DNA from: Clostridiales bacterium
Lineage (GTDB): Bacteria > Bacillota > Clostridia > Lachnospirales > Lachnospiraceae
Assembly: GCA_029007845.1 (NCBI GenBank)
Contig: JAQXIP010000038.1
Location: 1-55,898, forward strand
Direction of reading: 5' to 3'
DNA: 55,898 nucleotides
Part shown: positions 26,318-35,045 of the stretch, piece after piece
Layout of the letters: the number at the start of each line of letters is the position of its first letter
Numbering within the stretch: the first letter of the stretch is position 1
Translations under genes and position numbers: made by a program
Notes under the pieces: model-generated
The model's input: the letters and a program-made list of their open reading frames with translations, nothing else
Told to the model about the DNA's origin: nothing
Database searches by the model: none

Positions 26318-26346
26318 TTGTCTTTTTCTTCACAATCTCTTATAAT
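26318..26346 (+). promoter_or_regulatory. Promoter of pta-ackA
   Basis: TTGTCT (26318-26323), 17-base spacer, perfect TATAAT (26341-26346), about 68 bases before the pta start. Confidence 0.75.
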
Positions 26347-26413
26347 AAACCATGTGTCTTGTACATTTATTTGCGTTTTGGTGCAAAATTATACTTTGAA
26401 AGGAGTCCTTGTT

Positions 26414-27424
26414 GTGGGATTTATTGAGACAATCAAAGAGAGAGCTCGAAAAGAAAGAAAGACAATTGTTCTGCCTGAGACAGAAGATGTACGGATTCTT
26501 CAGGCTGCAGTTAAGATTATGAAAGAGGACATTGCGGAAATCGTTCTTCTTGGTAATCGTGAAAAAGTGTTAAAGAAAGCAACTGCGTATGGTTATGATT
26601 TATCAGAAGCAACAATCGTGGACCCGAAAAAGACAGTAAAATTAGATGAGTATGTAGAGTTATTAGTGGAATTGCGTAAGAACAAAGGGATGACCACAGA
26701 GAAAGCAACGGAGATTCTTACGACGGATTATATAACATTTGGTGTTACGATGGTAAAAGCAGGGGATGCAGATGGAATGGTTGCAGGTGCCTGCCACGCA
26801 ACCGCAGACGTACTTCGTCCTTCTCTTCAGATTTTAAAAACAGCTCCCGGAACAAAGCTCGTTTCGGCTATGTTCGTAATGGTCGTTCCGGATTGTGATT
26901 ATGGCGCAAATGGAATCTTTATTTTCTCTGATGCAGGGCTTAACCAGGATCCGACGGCAGAAGAACTTGCGATTATTGCCGGAACAACTGCTGAAAGTTT
27001 TGAGTTATTAGTTCAGGAAGTGCCGAAGGTTGCCATGATTTCCCACTCTACTAAGGGAAGTGCAAAGCATCCTCTTGTAGATAAAGTCGTTGAGGCTACC
27101 AAGATCGCCAAAAAGCTGTATCCGGATGTGAAGCTGGACGGAGAGTACCAGGTAGATGCGGCAATTGTTCCGAGTATCGGTGCATTTAAAGCTCCTGGAA
27201 GTGAGATTGCTGGACATGCTAATGTTCTTGTATTCCCGAACCTGGATGCAGGTAATAACGGATATAAACTGGTTCAGAGATTAGCGAAAGCAGAGGCATA
27301 TGGTCCGTTAACCCAGGGAATTTCAAAACCAGTTAACGATCTGTCCCGTGGCTGTTCTGCAGATGACGTAGTCGGAGTTGTGGCAATCACTGCTGTTCAG
27401 GCTGCAGCAGCAGAGAGAAGATAA
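26414..27424 (+). CDS. pta: Phosphate acetyltransferase
   Basis: A 336-residue PTA/PTB enzyme: TIVLPETEDVRILQAA near the start, TADVLRPSLQILKTAPG, and C-terminal FPNLDAGNNGYKLVQRLA. It converts acetyl-CoA and phosphate to acetyl phosphate, the first step of ATP-yielding acetate production. The start is GTG 26414, with AAAGGAG 8 bases ahead; an open frame upstream to 26306 lies within the promoter and leader and is not part of the protein. ackA follows after 53 bases. Confidence 0.96.
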   Translation: MGFIETIKERARKERKTIVLPETEDVRILQAAVKIMKEDIAEIVLLGNREKVLKKATAYGYDLSEATIVDPKKTVKLDEYVELLVELRKNKGMTTEKATEILTTDYITFGVTMVKAGDADGMVAGACHATADVLRPSLQILKTAPGTKLVSAMFVMVVPDCDYGANGIFIFSDAGLNQDPTAEELAIIAGTTAESFELLVQEVPKVAMISHSTKGSAKHPLVDKVVEATKIAKKLYPDVKLDGEYQVDAAIVPSIGAFKAPGSEIAGHANVLVFPNLDAGNNGYKLVQRLAKAEAYGPLTQGISKPVNDLSRGCSADDVVGVVAITAVQAAAAERR

Positions 27425-27477
27425 GCATTCAATAAAGATACAAAAGAAACCTTCGTTCATAAGGAGGCAGTTAAGAT

Positions 27478-28704
27478 ATGGACGTATTAGTAATCAATTG
27501 TGGGAGCTCTTCACTGAAATATCAGTTGATTAATTCGGAGACAGAATCAGTGCTGGCAGCAGGAGCCTGTGAGCGCATTGGCATTTCCGGCGGCTTTTTA
27601 AAACATAAAGCATCTGAGCGTGATGAAGTAATTATAGATGTCTCTATGCCGGATCACGAAGCAGCAATCAAATTAGTCCTTAAGACATTGACGGATAAAG
27701 AAAACGGTGTAATTGCTTCCCTGAAATCCATCCATGCTGTGGGACACCGGGTGGTTCATGGTGGAGAAAAGTTTACCAGTTCGGTTTTAATCACCAAAGA
27801 GGTAATAGAAGAGATAGAGTCTTGTAATGATCTGGCACCGTTACATAATCCTGCGAATCTCATCGGGATTAAGGCTTGTGCCAAAGCATTGCCGGGACGC
27901 CCAATGGTTGCTGTATTTGATACGGCTTTCCATCAGACTATGCCGCCAGAGGCATATCTATATGGTCTTCCACACCGGTATTATGTGGATTACAAGATTC
28001 GAAGATACGGATTTCATGGCACAAGCCACAGCTATGTTTCAAAAAAATTATGTGAAGCAGCAGGGCTTTCCCTGGATGACTCGAAATTAATTGTATGCCA
28101 TCTTGGGAATGGTTCAAGTATCAGTGCTGTCCTGAATGGAAACTCAATTGATACGTCCATGGGACTGACTCCTCTGGCAGGACTGATTATGGGTACCCGG
28201 TCCGGAGATATTGATCCGGCAATTATTGAGTACATTGCCAGAAAAGAAGGCAAGACGTTAGAGGAAGTACTTTCTGTTCTCAATAAGGAGTCAGGTGTGC
28301 TTGGAATGTCGGAATTATCCAGCGATTTCCGGGACCTGGAAGAAGCGGCTGAAAATGGAAATGAACTTGCGGAACAGGCTGTAGATGCGTTTTGTTACCA
28401 GGTGGTCAAGTATATTGGTGCGTATACGGCTGCAATGGGAGGTGTGGATGCCATTGCGTTCACTGCGGGACTGGGCGAGAATGGCTGCCGTGTCCGTCAG
28501 AAGATTATACAGAGGCTTCATTATCTTGGAATTGAATTAGATGATCTTGCCAATCAATTCCGTGGGATTCCCATGCGGATATCGACGGAGTCCTCGGCTG
28601 TGGCTGTATTTGTCATACCTACAAATGAGGAACTGGCAATTATGCGTGAGACGGTTGCAATCGTTGGAGATCATATTGAGAAACCAAGGACAGAGAGTTT
28701 CTGA
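27478..28704 (+). CDS. ackA: Acetate kinase
   Basis: A 408-residue ASKHA-fold kinase: MDVLVINCGSSSLKYQL, VGHRVVHGGEKF, RRYGFHGTSHSYVS and VCHLGNGSSISA, with FTAGLGENG near the end. It makes ATP and acetate from acetyl phosphate. AAGGAGGCAG lies just before ATG. With pta it forms the classic fermentation operon of anaerobic Clostridia. Confidence 0.97.
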   Translation: MDVLVINCGSSSLKYQLINSETESVLAAGACERIGISGGFLKHKASERDEVIIDVSMPDHEAAIKLVLKTLTDKENGVIASLKSIHAVGHRVVHGGEKFTSSVLITKEVIEEIESCNDLAPLHNPANLIGIKACAKALPGRPMVAVFDTAFHQTMPPEAYLYGLPHRYYVDYKIRRYGFHGTSHSYVSKKLCEAAGLSLDDSKLIVCHLGNGSSISAVLNGNSIDTSMGLTPLAGLIMGTRSGDIDPAIIEYIARKEGKTLEEVLSVLNKESGVLGMSELSSDFRDLEEAAENGNELAEQAVDAFCYQVVKYIGAYTAAMGGVDAIAFTAGLGENGCRVRQKIIQRLHYLGIELDDLANQFRGIPMRISTESSAVAVFVIPTNEELAIMRETVAIVGDHIEKPRTESF

Positions 28705-28722
28705 TAAATTGGCAGAATTTAG

Positions 28723-28751
28723 TTGACATTATGTGAGTGTTGTGGTATATA
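28723..28751 (+). promoter_or_regulatory. Promoter of yceD-rpmF
   Basis: Perfect TTGACA (28723-28728), 17-base spacer, TATATA (28746-28751). The coding start is only 23 bases further, so the leader is very short. Confidence 0.75.
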
Positions 28752-28773
28752 TAGAAAAGTGTGGTTTTAGAGT

Positions 28774-29298
28774 ATGAAGATAAACTTAACACAATTGCTT
28801 TCTACTGTTGGAAAACAGGAGGAAAGAGAAGTGCCGGTTGAGATGGCACAATTTTTGCTGGAAGGTACAGAATATCCTTTCGCTAAGAAGTCTGATGTAT
28901 CACTTTATCTTGAGAATCTGGGTGAGAATAAGCTTCTTGTGAAAGCATCTGGTCAGTTTCTGCTTACTATTCCATGCACAAGATGCCTTGATGAGGTTTC
29001 GTATCCATTTTTTGTGGATTTTGAGAGAGAGATCCATATGGATTCCGTTGATCAGAAGCCGGCAGAGGAAGAAGAATATCAGTTTATAACAGGGTATGAG
29101 TTGGATGTAGACCGTTTGGTTTATGAGGAGATACTGGTTCGTTTTCCCTATTCCGTTTTATGCAAAGAGAACTGTAAGGGGATCTGCAGTGTCTGTGGAG
29201 TTAATCTCAATCATGAGACCTGTAGCTGTGATCGCTTAGCCGGTGATCCGCGAATGTCGGTTATCCAAGATATCTGGAAAGAGTTTAAGGAGGTGTAA
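28774..29298 (+). CDS. YceD family (DUF177) protein
   Basis: A 174-residue protein. The core CTRCLDEVSYPF around residue 70 and the C-terminal CKENCKGICSVCGVNLN..CSC form the Cys-containing YceD signature. YceD is encoded before rpmF in most bacteria and is linked to 23S rRNA accumulation and ribosome assembly. Only a weak ribosome binding site is visible before ATG 28774, and the leader is very short. rpmF begins 2 bases after the stop, so the two are coupled. Confidence 0.9.
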   Translation: MKINLTQLLSTVGKQEEREVPVEMAQFLLEGTEYPFAKKSDVSLYLENLGENKLLVKASGQFLLTIPCTRCLDEVSYPFFVDFEREIHMDSVDQKPAEEEEYQFITGYELDVDRLVYEEILVRFPYSVLCKENCKGICSVCGVNLNHETCSCDRLAGDPRMSVIQDIWKEFKEV

Positions 29299-29300
29299 AA

Positions 29301-29483
29301 ATGTCCATCTGTCCAAAGAATAAACATTCTAGAGCAAGAAGAGACAGTCATAGAGCACATTGGAAAATGAGTGCTCCAACACTGGTGAAATGCAGTAAAT
29401 GTGGTGCTTTAATGATGCCTCACAGAGTTTGTAAGAACTGCGGTTCTTACAATAAACGTGAGATTATTGCTCAGGAGCAGTAA
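29301..29483 (+). CDS. rpmF: 50S ribosomal protein L32
   Basis: A 60-residue protein: MSICPKNKHSRARRDSHRAH, then CSKCGALMMPHRVCKNCG, a complete four-Cys zinc ribbon (C+ form). Typical length. AAGGAGG overlaps the end of yceD. In many genomes plsX follows; here a terminator and a convergent nuclease gene follow instead. Confidence 0.97.
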   Translation: MSICPKNKHSRARRDSHRAHWKMSAPTLVKCSKCGALMMPHRVCKNCGSYNKREIIAQEQ

Positions 29484-29496
29484 AAATAATCGCATA

Positions 29497-29536
29497 AAAT
29501 TACAGCCAGATCACTCCGATTTGGCTGTAATTTTTT
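29497..29536. terminator. Terminator between rpmF and the convergent YprB gene
   Basis: AAATTACAGCCA (29497-29508) pairs with TGGCTGTAATTTT (from 29522), followed by a T-run to 29536. The A-run on the left side also gives T residues on the minus strand, so it may act in both directions. Confidence 0.88.
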
Positions 29537-29546
29537 GCGATCGTTT

Positions 29547-30632
29547 TTAATCAAAGAAATGAGCTAACAAATGATTGATATACCGTGACTGTTTTGCGGT
29601 ATCTTTTTGAAAGGAATCATCCAGAAGGATATAGGATTCTTTTGAACCGTATTCTTCATAAAAGAAAGGGAATTCTTCGAAAACAGGCTGTAATGGAAGA
29701 AATTTTCCGGATTTTTTTACATAACAGTTGCTTTTTTTGGCTTTTTCCCGATGCTCTTTGTCCACGAATATAGCAACATCTTTATGGATTGCGGTGTCTT
29801 CTTTTGGAAGATAATAATAATCCTTGTAAGGGGAAAGAAAATGTTTCATTTCCATTTCTTTAAAGCGGACTTTGACGCACAGCGTTTTTTCAAAAGCAGA
29901 CAAGGACTGGTTATGCCGGGTATATTGGATTTTTTTTGCAAGATAACCGGAAGATTCACAATAAAAATAAGCATGATGCCCGGTCAGTTCCATTTTCTGG
30001 AATGTGAGATTTCCGGAAAAAAGATCAGCATAATGAAGAATCTGGCAAATCGTAATAAGACCTTCCAGGTCACTTTTGTTATGGAGCAGCAGTGCATCTA
30101 GGAATACTTGCGGGTCTTCGTTTCTTGTATACTTTTCAATCATATATTTGGAATAAACTTTAATCAGTTCACCACCGTTATATGGGTCTATCCGATTCAC
30201 GGAGAAGAATTCTTCTATTGTTTTCTGTTTAAGATTTGGAAGAGAAAACATTGCTTTGAATGGTAGAATTTTCTGATACAGATCAAAGCTTTCTATCTGG
30301 TCAAAGGAAAAGTCTAAATGATGGGCGGATACTTTTGCTGTCAGATATGGAATATCAAAGCCGTTTCCGTTATAATGAACAAGGACGCGGAACCGTTTGC
30401 TAAACGCAAAAAAGCTTTTTAAGATCGCTTCTTCGCTTTCGTAGTCATCTGCGAACCACTGGATAAGCTGCCAATGGTTATTTTCAAAAAAGACGCACCC
30501 TATCATATAAAGACTGGATACCGACGCAGAAAATCCGGTTGTCTCTATGTCAAAAAAAAGAAGATCGTGAATATTATATTGTAAAAACGGATAGGAAAGA
30601 GTTGCCTGAAGTGGCTCGTTGATTGTAAGCAT
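29547..30632 (-). CDS. YprB-type ribonuclease H-like / DnaQ-like exonuclease
   Basis: A 361-residue protein with an RNase-H-like (DEDD) exonuclease core: LLFFDIETTGF (first acidic pair, around residue 30), HYNGNGFDIPYL (second Asp region) and HNKSDLEGLITICQIL (third). YprB-like proteins are predicted exonucleases on DNA or RNA; the true substrate is not known. ATG at 30632 is preferred over 30638 because AGGAGG lies 8 bases from it, against 2 for the other. The gene faces rpmF and shares its terminator; upstream lies the multi-hairpin repeat. Confidence 0.83.
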   Translation of the reverse strand: MLTINEPLQATLSYPFLQYNIHDLLFFDIETTGFSASVSSLYMIGCVFFENNHWQLIQWFADDYESEEAILKSFFAFSKRFRVLVHYNGNGFDIPYLTAKVSAHHLDFSFDQIESFDLYQKILPFKAMFSLPNLKQKTIEEFFSVNRIDPYNGGELIKVYSKYMIEKYTRNEDPQVFLDALLLHNKSDLEGLITICQILHYADLFSGNLTFQKMELTGHHAYFYCESSGYLAKKIQYTRHNQSLSAFEKTLCVKVRFKEMEMKHFLSPYKDYYYLPKEDTAIHKDVAIFVDKEHREKAKKSNCYVKKSGKFLPLQPVFEEFPFFYEEYGSKESYILLDDSFQKDTAKQSRYINHLLAHFFD

Positions 30633-30661
30633 AGTCATTTCCTCCTTTTGACTCTCATCTC

Positions 30662-30857
30662 ATTATGATGTTGGGGTCAAAAGGTCTTTTGACCCCATGA
30701 TGCCTACGAATTGCTACGCACTTCGTGCTCTCGCAATTCTAAAACATTCGAAATCCGCCCTGTTCGGGCTACTTTCTCATGTTTTACGGGTCACAAGGTC
30801 ATACTTTTTCATGCAAGCATGAAACGTATGACCTTTTGACCCTGGCATCATCATTAT
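30662..30857. repeat. Palindromic intergenic repeat made of four nested or tandem hairpins
   Basis: This occupies the 300-base gap between the YprB gene and cls. The ends are inverted repeats: ATTATGATG..GGGGTCAAAAGGTC (30662-30686) against GACCTTTTGACCC..CATCATCATTAT (30830-30857). Inside are four hairpins: GGGGTCAAAA/TTTTGACCCC (30673-30696); GAATTGC..GCAC/GTGC..GCAATTC (30708-30739); AAAACAT..GCCC/GGGC..ATGTTTT (30741-30785); and a 17-base-pair stem with one mismatch (30788-30804 with 30826-30842) capped by TTTCATGC/GCATGAAA. No coding potential is seen. It looks like a non-autonomous mobile or REP-like element. It may also stop transcription. Confidence 0.8.
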
Positions 30858-30889
30858 ATAGCCTTAAAGGGGGATTGGTCAAAATATAT

Positions 30890-30919
30890 TTGAATGTTTT
30901 CAAGAAGGTATGGTAGAAT
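30890..30919 (+). promoter_or_regulatory. Promoter of the cls gene
   Basis: TTGAAT (30890-30895), 18-base spacer, TAGAAT (30914-30919), between the palindromic repeat and the cls ribosome binding site. Confidence 0.55.
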
Positions 30920-30947
30920 AGGCAGGTAGGAAAGGAGGATGAATACG

Positions 30948-32546
30948 TTGCATGAACATTTTCAGAATGCCGAAAAAACAGATGCAGTGAAACATCCTTA
31001 TATTGCAGGACTGAAAGGAAGAGTACAGAATAATTTAAGTGGTTTTTTAAGGGTACTGCTTGTGGCATGGCTTGTGATATTGCAGGTTGGGCTGATTCTT
31101 GTTCTTCCATTCATGTTAAAGAACGTTACGGTATATATTTATATTGTGATGGAGATTGCCAGTGCAATTGTGATTTTGAAGCTGGTGAATGAAAGTGGAA
31201 GTCCGTCCTATAAGATTGCGTGGATATGTATTGTTCTGATTCTGCCTATATCCGGACATATTATGTATATGCTCTGGGGAAAATCCGGAACGAAGAATAA
31301 ATTAAACCGGAAAATTATGAGCATTATCCAGGAAGGACGTAAGTATGCTGTGGAGACAACGGACGTTCAGGAGTTTTACGAGAAAAGACCACAGCAGGCA
31401 AGAATGTCAAAATATATGTCTGAAGAGGGATTTCCGCTCTATAAAAATAATCAGATTATTTATTTTCCAATGGCAGAAGATGCGTTTGAAAAGATGTTTG
31501 AAGATCTTGATTCTGCAAAACATTTTATATTAATTGATTTCTTTATTGTTGCAGAAGGCGGTCTGTGGGATCAGCTGCATGAGATTTTGTTGCGTAAACA
31601 AAAAGAGGGCATTGAGATTAAATTTATGTATGATGACTTTGGAGCCTCAATCAGGACGGGAAAATATTTCAGCCAGCGGCTTCAGGAGGAAGGAATCGAA
31701 GTGCGGATCTTTAATCCGATTCATAAATACACGGAAAAACTGTATATGAATTTCCGCAGCCACCAGAAGATCGTTGTAATTGATGGGAATATTGGATATA
31801 CCGGAGGCTTTAATCTGGCGGATGAATATGCCAATCTTGTCAGCCGGTTCGGAGTATGGAAAGATAATGGTATCCGGATTGAAGGGGAAGGCGTGTATGG
31901 CTTGACTCAGACGTTTCTATCCATGTGGGAAGTGTGTGGGTTAAAATCGGAGATTGATTACTCACGATATATGCCAACAAAGCATTTTCCGGAAAATGAT
32001 GTGTACTGTCATATGGTATATGATGGACCGGCGAATAATCCGTCTAATCCAATCGAGAATCTCTACCAGCAGATGATTGACCGGGCAGAATCCTTTGTAT
32101 ACATTATGACGCCTTATCTTATCATAGAGAAGAATCTGGTTGATGCACTTACAACGGCAGCACAAAGCGGTGTGGACGTTCGGATTATCACCCCTGGAAT
32201 CCCGGATAAAAAAGGGGTAAAACGTCTTACCGAGTACAATTATGGGGAACTGTTAAAATATGGTGTCCGGATTTTCGAATATGAGCCTGGGTTTGTTCAT
32301 GCCAAAACGATCATTAACGAATCCAGCGGAATTGTTGGAACTGCCAATATGGATTACCGGAGCTTCTACCTTCATTATGAAAATGTTGTATGGATCTCCG
32401 ATGAGGATACCGTTCACACCATTCGGGAAGATTTTGATAAAACACTGGAACAGTGCCGGGAGATCTCTCTTTTGGAGTGGGAAAAACGTCCGCTTTACCT
32501 GAAGGTTTATCAGCATGTTCTGAATCTGTTTGCCACGTTAATGTAG
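30948..32546 (+). CDS. cls: Cardiolipin synthase (phospholipase D family)
   Basis: A 532-residue protein. Two membrane segments lie near the N terminus (about 28-85), followed by two phospholipase D domains. HKD motif 1 is HQKIVVID with GNIGYTGGFN. Motif 2 (around residue 451) is HAKTIINE with TANMDYRS; Glu stands where Asp is usual. It joins two phosphatidylglycerols into cardiolipin in the membrane. AAAGGAGG ends one base before ATG 30939, so the in-frame TTG 30948, 9 bases away, is the better start; ATG 30939 remains possible and would add three residues. Confidence 0.9.
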   Translation: MHEHFQNAEKTDAVKHPYIAGLKGRVQNNLSGFLRVLLVAWLVILQVGLILVLPFMLKNVTVYIYIVMEIASAIVILKLVNESGSPSYKIAWICIVLILPISGHIMYMLWGKSGTKNKLNRKIMSIIQEGRKYAVETTDVQEFYEKRPQQARMSKYMSEEGFPLYKNNQIIYFPMAEDAFEKMFEDLDSAKHFILIDFFIVAEGGLWDQLHEILLRKQKEGIEIKFMYDDFGASIRTGKYFSQRLQEEGIEVRIFNPIHKYTEKLYMNFRSHQKIVVIDGNIGYTGGFNLADEYANLVSRFGVWKDNGIRIEGEGVYGLTQTFLSMWEVCGLKSEIDYSRYMPTKHFPENDVYCHMVYDGPANNPSNPIENLYQQMIDRAESFVYIMTPYLIIEKNLVDALTTAAQSGVDVRIITPGIPDKKGVKRLTEYNYGELLKYGVRIFEYEPGFVHAKTIINESSGIVGTANMDYRSFYLHYENVVWISDEDTVHTIREDFDKTLEQCREISLLEWEKRPLYLKVYQHVLNLFATLM

Positions 32547-32564
32547 GAAAAGGAGGAGAATGTA

Positions 32565-32819
32565 TTGCTTTATACCTGTGTATGTAAACACTGCTTTAAA
32601 GTATTCCGTTCGAGAATCCAGACAATGTGCTGTAAGGAATGCCGGGGAACGGATGATAACCAGTTTGATGATATCGAGCAATATTTAAAGCGGTATCCAA
32701 ACAGCAATGCCTTGCAGATATCAGAAGAACTGGGGATTCACCCTTATGTGATTCTGAAATATCTGGATGAGGGAAGATTAAATGTTTCTCATGGCACATT
32801 TCAAAAACTTGAAGATTAA
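32565..32819 (+). CDS. Small zinc-finger plus helix-turn-helix protein (TIGR03826/YvyF-like)
   Basis: An 84-residue protein. Residues 5-27 hold two Cys pairs (CVCKHC and CCKEC), a likely zinc knuckle. Residues about 35-75 look like a helix-turn-helix (NALQISEELGIHPYVILKYLDEGRL). The layout matches the 'flagellar operon protein' family YvyF, although no flagellar genes are nearby. The start is TTG 32565 with AGGAGG 6-7 bases ahead. It sits between cls and ruvA with gaps of about 20 bases, so it is probably in one transcript with them. A regulatory role is inference. Confidence 0.75.
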   Translation: MLYTCVCKHCFKVFRSRIQTMCCKECRGTDDNQFDDIEQYLKRYPNSNALQISEELGIHPYVILKYLDEGRLNVSHGTFQKLED

Positions 32820-32840
32820 CAGGATGATGAGGTGAACACG

Positions 32841-33452
32841 ATGATATCATATATAAAAGGAACGATTGAAGAGATTGGTGAGGATGAAATCGTGATGGAA
32901 AGCCAGGGGATTGGCTATTCCATACGGGTGCCACAGTCCGTGATCCGTTCGGCGGTGGTATCGGGTCAGGTTGTGAAAATTTACACTTATTTATATGTGA
33001 GAGAAGATGCGTTAAATTTATATGGCTTTTTAACAAAGGATGACCTTTCAGTCTTTAAAATGCTGATAACCGTAAATGGAATTGGTCCAAAAGGAGCAAT
33101 TGGGATTTTATCCAATCTGTCTGCAGATGACCTGCGTTTTGCGGTACTTTCAGATGACGCAAAAGCAATTGCAAAGGCGCCGGGTGTAGGAATCAAAACA
33201 GCGGGAAAAGTCATTCTGGAATTAAAGGATAGGATGAAGCTGGAAGATGCTTTTGAGAAGAAATTAGAGCATACACTGCAGGGGGAAGGAGTCTCACAGA
33301 CAGCGGAAAGCCAGATGTCAGATGCTGTTTCTGCACTGGTGGCACTTGGATATGGATCTACAGAAGCCATGAAAGCCGTGCGAAGCGTTCAAGATGGAGG
33401 AGCAATGGATGCAGAGCAGCTATTGAAGGCTGCTTTAAAGAACCTGATATAG
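32841..33452 (+). CDS. ruvA: Holliday junction branch migration protein RuvA
   Basis: A 203-residue protein: MISYIKGTIEEIGEDEIVME (OB fold), two helix-hairpin-helix motifs with VNGIGPKGAIGIL and APGVGIKTAGKVILELKD, and a C-terminal RuvB-contact domain (SDAVSALVALGYGSTEAMKAV). RuvA binds the four-way junction and loads RuvB. ATG 32841 begins the family N terminus; an in-frame GTG at 32832 is less likely. Confidence 0.96.
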   Translation: MISYIKGTIEEIGEDEIVMESQGIGYSIRVPQSVIRSAVVSGQVVKIYTYLYVREDALNLYGFLTKDDLSVFKMLITVNGIGPKGAIGILSNLSADDLRFAVLSDDAKAIAKAPGVGIKTAGKVILELKDRMKLEDAFEKKLEHTLQGEGVSQTAESQMSDAVSALVALGYGSTEAMKAVRSVQDGGAMDAEQLLKAALKNLI

Positions 33453-33484
33453 TAAGGCATGTACAGTAGAAAGGATGTTGTGCT

Positions 33485-34489
33485 TTGGCAAAGCGAATCA
33501 TTACAACCGAAGTGACGGAAGAGGACAGACGGATTGAAAACAGCCTCAGACCGAAATTGTTATGTGAATACATTGGACAGGAGAAAACAAAAGAGAATCT
33601 ACGGATTTATATTGAAGCGGCAAAAAGCCGGAATGAATCTCTGGATCACGTATTGTTTTACGGACCTCCGGGATTAGGAAAGACTACTCTGGCTAGTATT
33701 ATTGCGAATGAAATGGATGTGAATCTGAAGGTGACTTCTGGCCCGGCTATTGAGAAACCGGGGGAGATGGCGGCGATCCTTAACAGCCTGCAGGACGGGG
33801 ATTTGTTATTTGTAGATGAAATCCACCGGCTCAACCGCCAGGTAGAGGAAGTTTTGTACCCGGCTATGGAAGACTATGCCATAGATATTGTGATTGGAAA
33901 AGGACCAACCGCCCGTTCGGTCAGACTGGATCTTCCGAAATTTACACTTGTAGGTGCAACTACCCGTGCCGGCATGCTTTCGGCACCTTTAAGGGATCGT
34001 TTTGGGGTTGTAAATCGTTTGGAATTCTACAATCAGAGGGAATTAGAAGAAATCATTCTTCGATCGGCACATGTATTGAACGTTGAGATTGAACCGGAAG
34101 GGGCAGTTGAGATGGCAAAACGTTCGAGAGGGACACCGCGTCTTGCAAACCGGCTGTTAAAACGGGTTCGGGATTTTGCCCAGGTGCAGTATGACGGTGT
34201 TATTACAAAGCAGGTTGCATGTGAAGCACTGGATCGGCTTGAAGTGGACAAAATGGGGCTTGACCGGGTGGACCGGGAACTGCTTCTTACGATGATTCAC
34301 CAGTTTCAGGGAGGACCGGTGGGTCTGGAGACGCTGGCAGCCGCTATTGGAGAAGATTCCGGAACGATTGAAGATGTCTATGAGCCGTATCTCATTCAGA
34401 ATGGGCTGATTCAGAGGACACCAAGAGGGCGGGTTGCGGCCTCGCAGGCCTATCATCATTTTGGAATTGCCATGCCAGAGAAGAATTAG
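33485..34489 (+). CDS. ruvB: Holliday junction branch migration ATPase RuvB
   Basis: A 334-residue AAA+ motor: [19 protein letters not shown], Walker [12 protein letters not shown], Walker B FVDEIHRL, sensor [19 protein letters not shown], and the C-terminal winged helix ending [15 protein letters not shown]. It drives branch migration with RuvA. The start is TTG 33485 with AAAGGA about 9 bases ahead. All catalytic motifs are intact, in contrast to the RecG gene in this window. Confidence 0.96.
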   Translation: MAKRIITTEVTEEDRRIENSLRPKLLCEYIGQEKTKENLRIYIEAAKSRNESLDHVLFYGPPGLGKTTLASIIANEMDVNLKVTSGPAIEKPGEMAAILNSLQDGDLLFVDEIHRLNRQVEEVLYPAMEDYAIDIVIGKGPTARSVRLDLPKFTLVGATTRAGMLSAPLRDRFGVVNRLEFYNQRELEEIILRSAHVLNVEIEPEGAVEMAKRSRGTPRLANRLLKRVRDFAQVQYDGVITKQVACEALDRLEVDKMGLDRVDRELLLTMIHQFQGGPVGLETLAAAIGEDSGTIEDVYEPYLIQNGLIQRTPRGRVAASQAYHHFGIAMPEKN

Positions 34490-34491
34490 TC

Positions 34492-34520
34492 TTGTACCAA
34501 AGTAAAAAATAAGGTATAAT
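34492..34520 (+). promoter_or_regulatory. Promoter of zapA
   Basis: TTGTAC (34492-34497), 17-base spacer, perfect TATAAT (34515-34520), just after the ruvB stop. Confidence 0.75.
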
Positions 34521-34561
34521 ACGGTAAGTGATTGATTGGTTACGGGAGAGGTTTGGATACA

Positions 34562-34975
34562 ATGAATAAGAAAAATGATACCGAGGTATTAATTAATAAT
34601 AAACGATATGTATTATGCGGATATGAAAGCAGTGAGTATCTCCACAAAATTGCCAATTACATAAATGAAAAATATCAGGAATTCCGTGGGAAAGAGTCAT
34701 TTTCCCATCTGGAACCGGATATGAGGCATACTTTGATGGAGATTAATCTGGCAGATGATTATTTCCGGGCACAGAATAAAGTAAAAGAACTGCAGGATGA
34801 CAATGAACGGAAATCAAAAGATATGTTTGAGCTGAAACATGAAATGATTGCGGCTCAGACAAAAGTGGAGGAGTTATCGAAGGAGCTTCAGTCATTAAAG
34901 TTTGAATATAATGAGGCACAGAAAAAAATTATCCGTCTGGAGACAGAGATCGAAGAGCGCAGCAAAAAAGTATGA
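34562..34975 (+). CDS. zapA: Cell division protein ZapA
   Basis: A 137-residue protein. The N-terminal ZapA fold reads TEVLINNKRYVLCGYESSEYLHKIANYINEKY; the C-terminal half (about 70-137) is a coiled coil (KVKELQDDNERK...). ZapA bundles FtsZ filaments at the division site. ATG 34562 is preferred, with GAGAGG before it, over ATG 34532. The zapA-U32 peptidase order is common in Firmicutes. Confidence 0.88.
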   Translation: MNKKNDTEVLINNKRYVLCGYESSEYLHKIANYINEKYQEFRGKESFSHLEPDMRHTLMEINLADDYFRAQNKVKELQDDNERKSKDMFELKHEMIAAQTKVEELSKELQSLKFEYNEAQKKIIRLETEIEERSKKV

Positions 34976-35045
34976 TAGAATGATATGGATAGAGTGGGGT
35001 CGTGTTAAGGAATACGGCTCCTTTCTTTTTTGACAGGAGGAGATT

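Noticed and set aside
30799-31110. Minus-strand open frame across the hairpin element and the start of cls
   Set aside because: Covers repeat DNA and a real gene on the other strand; no family pattern.
35007-35030. Possible terminator after zapA (AAGGA/TCCTT followed by T-run)
   Set aside because: Stem of only five base pairs, mostly A-T; zapA and the U32 gene may be co-transcribed.
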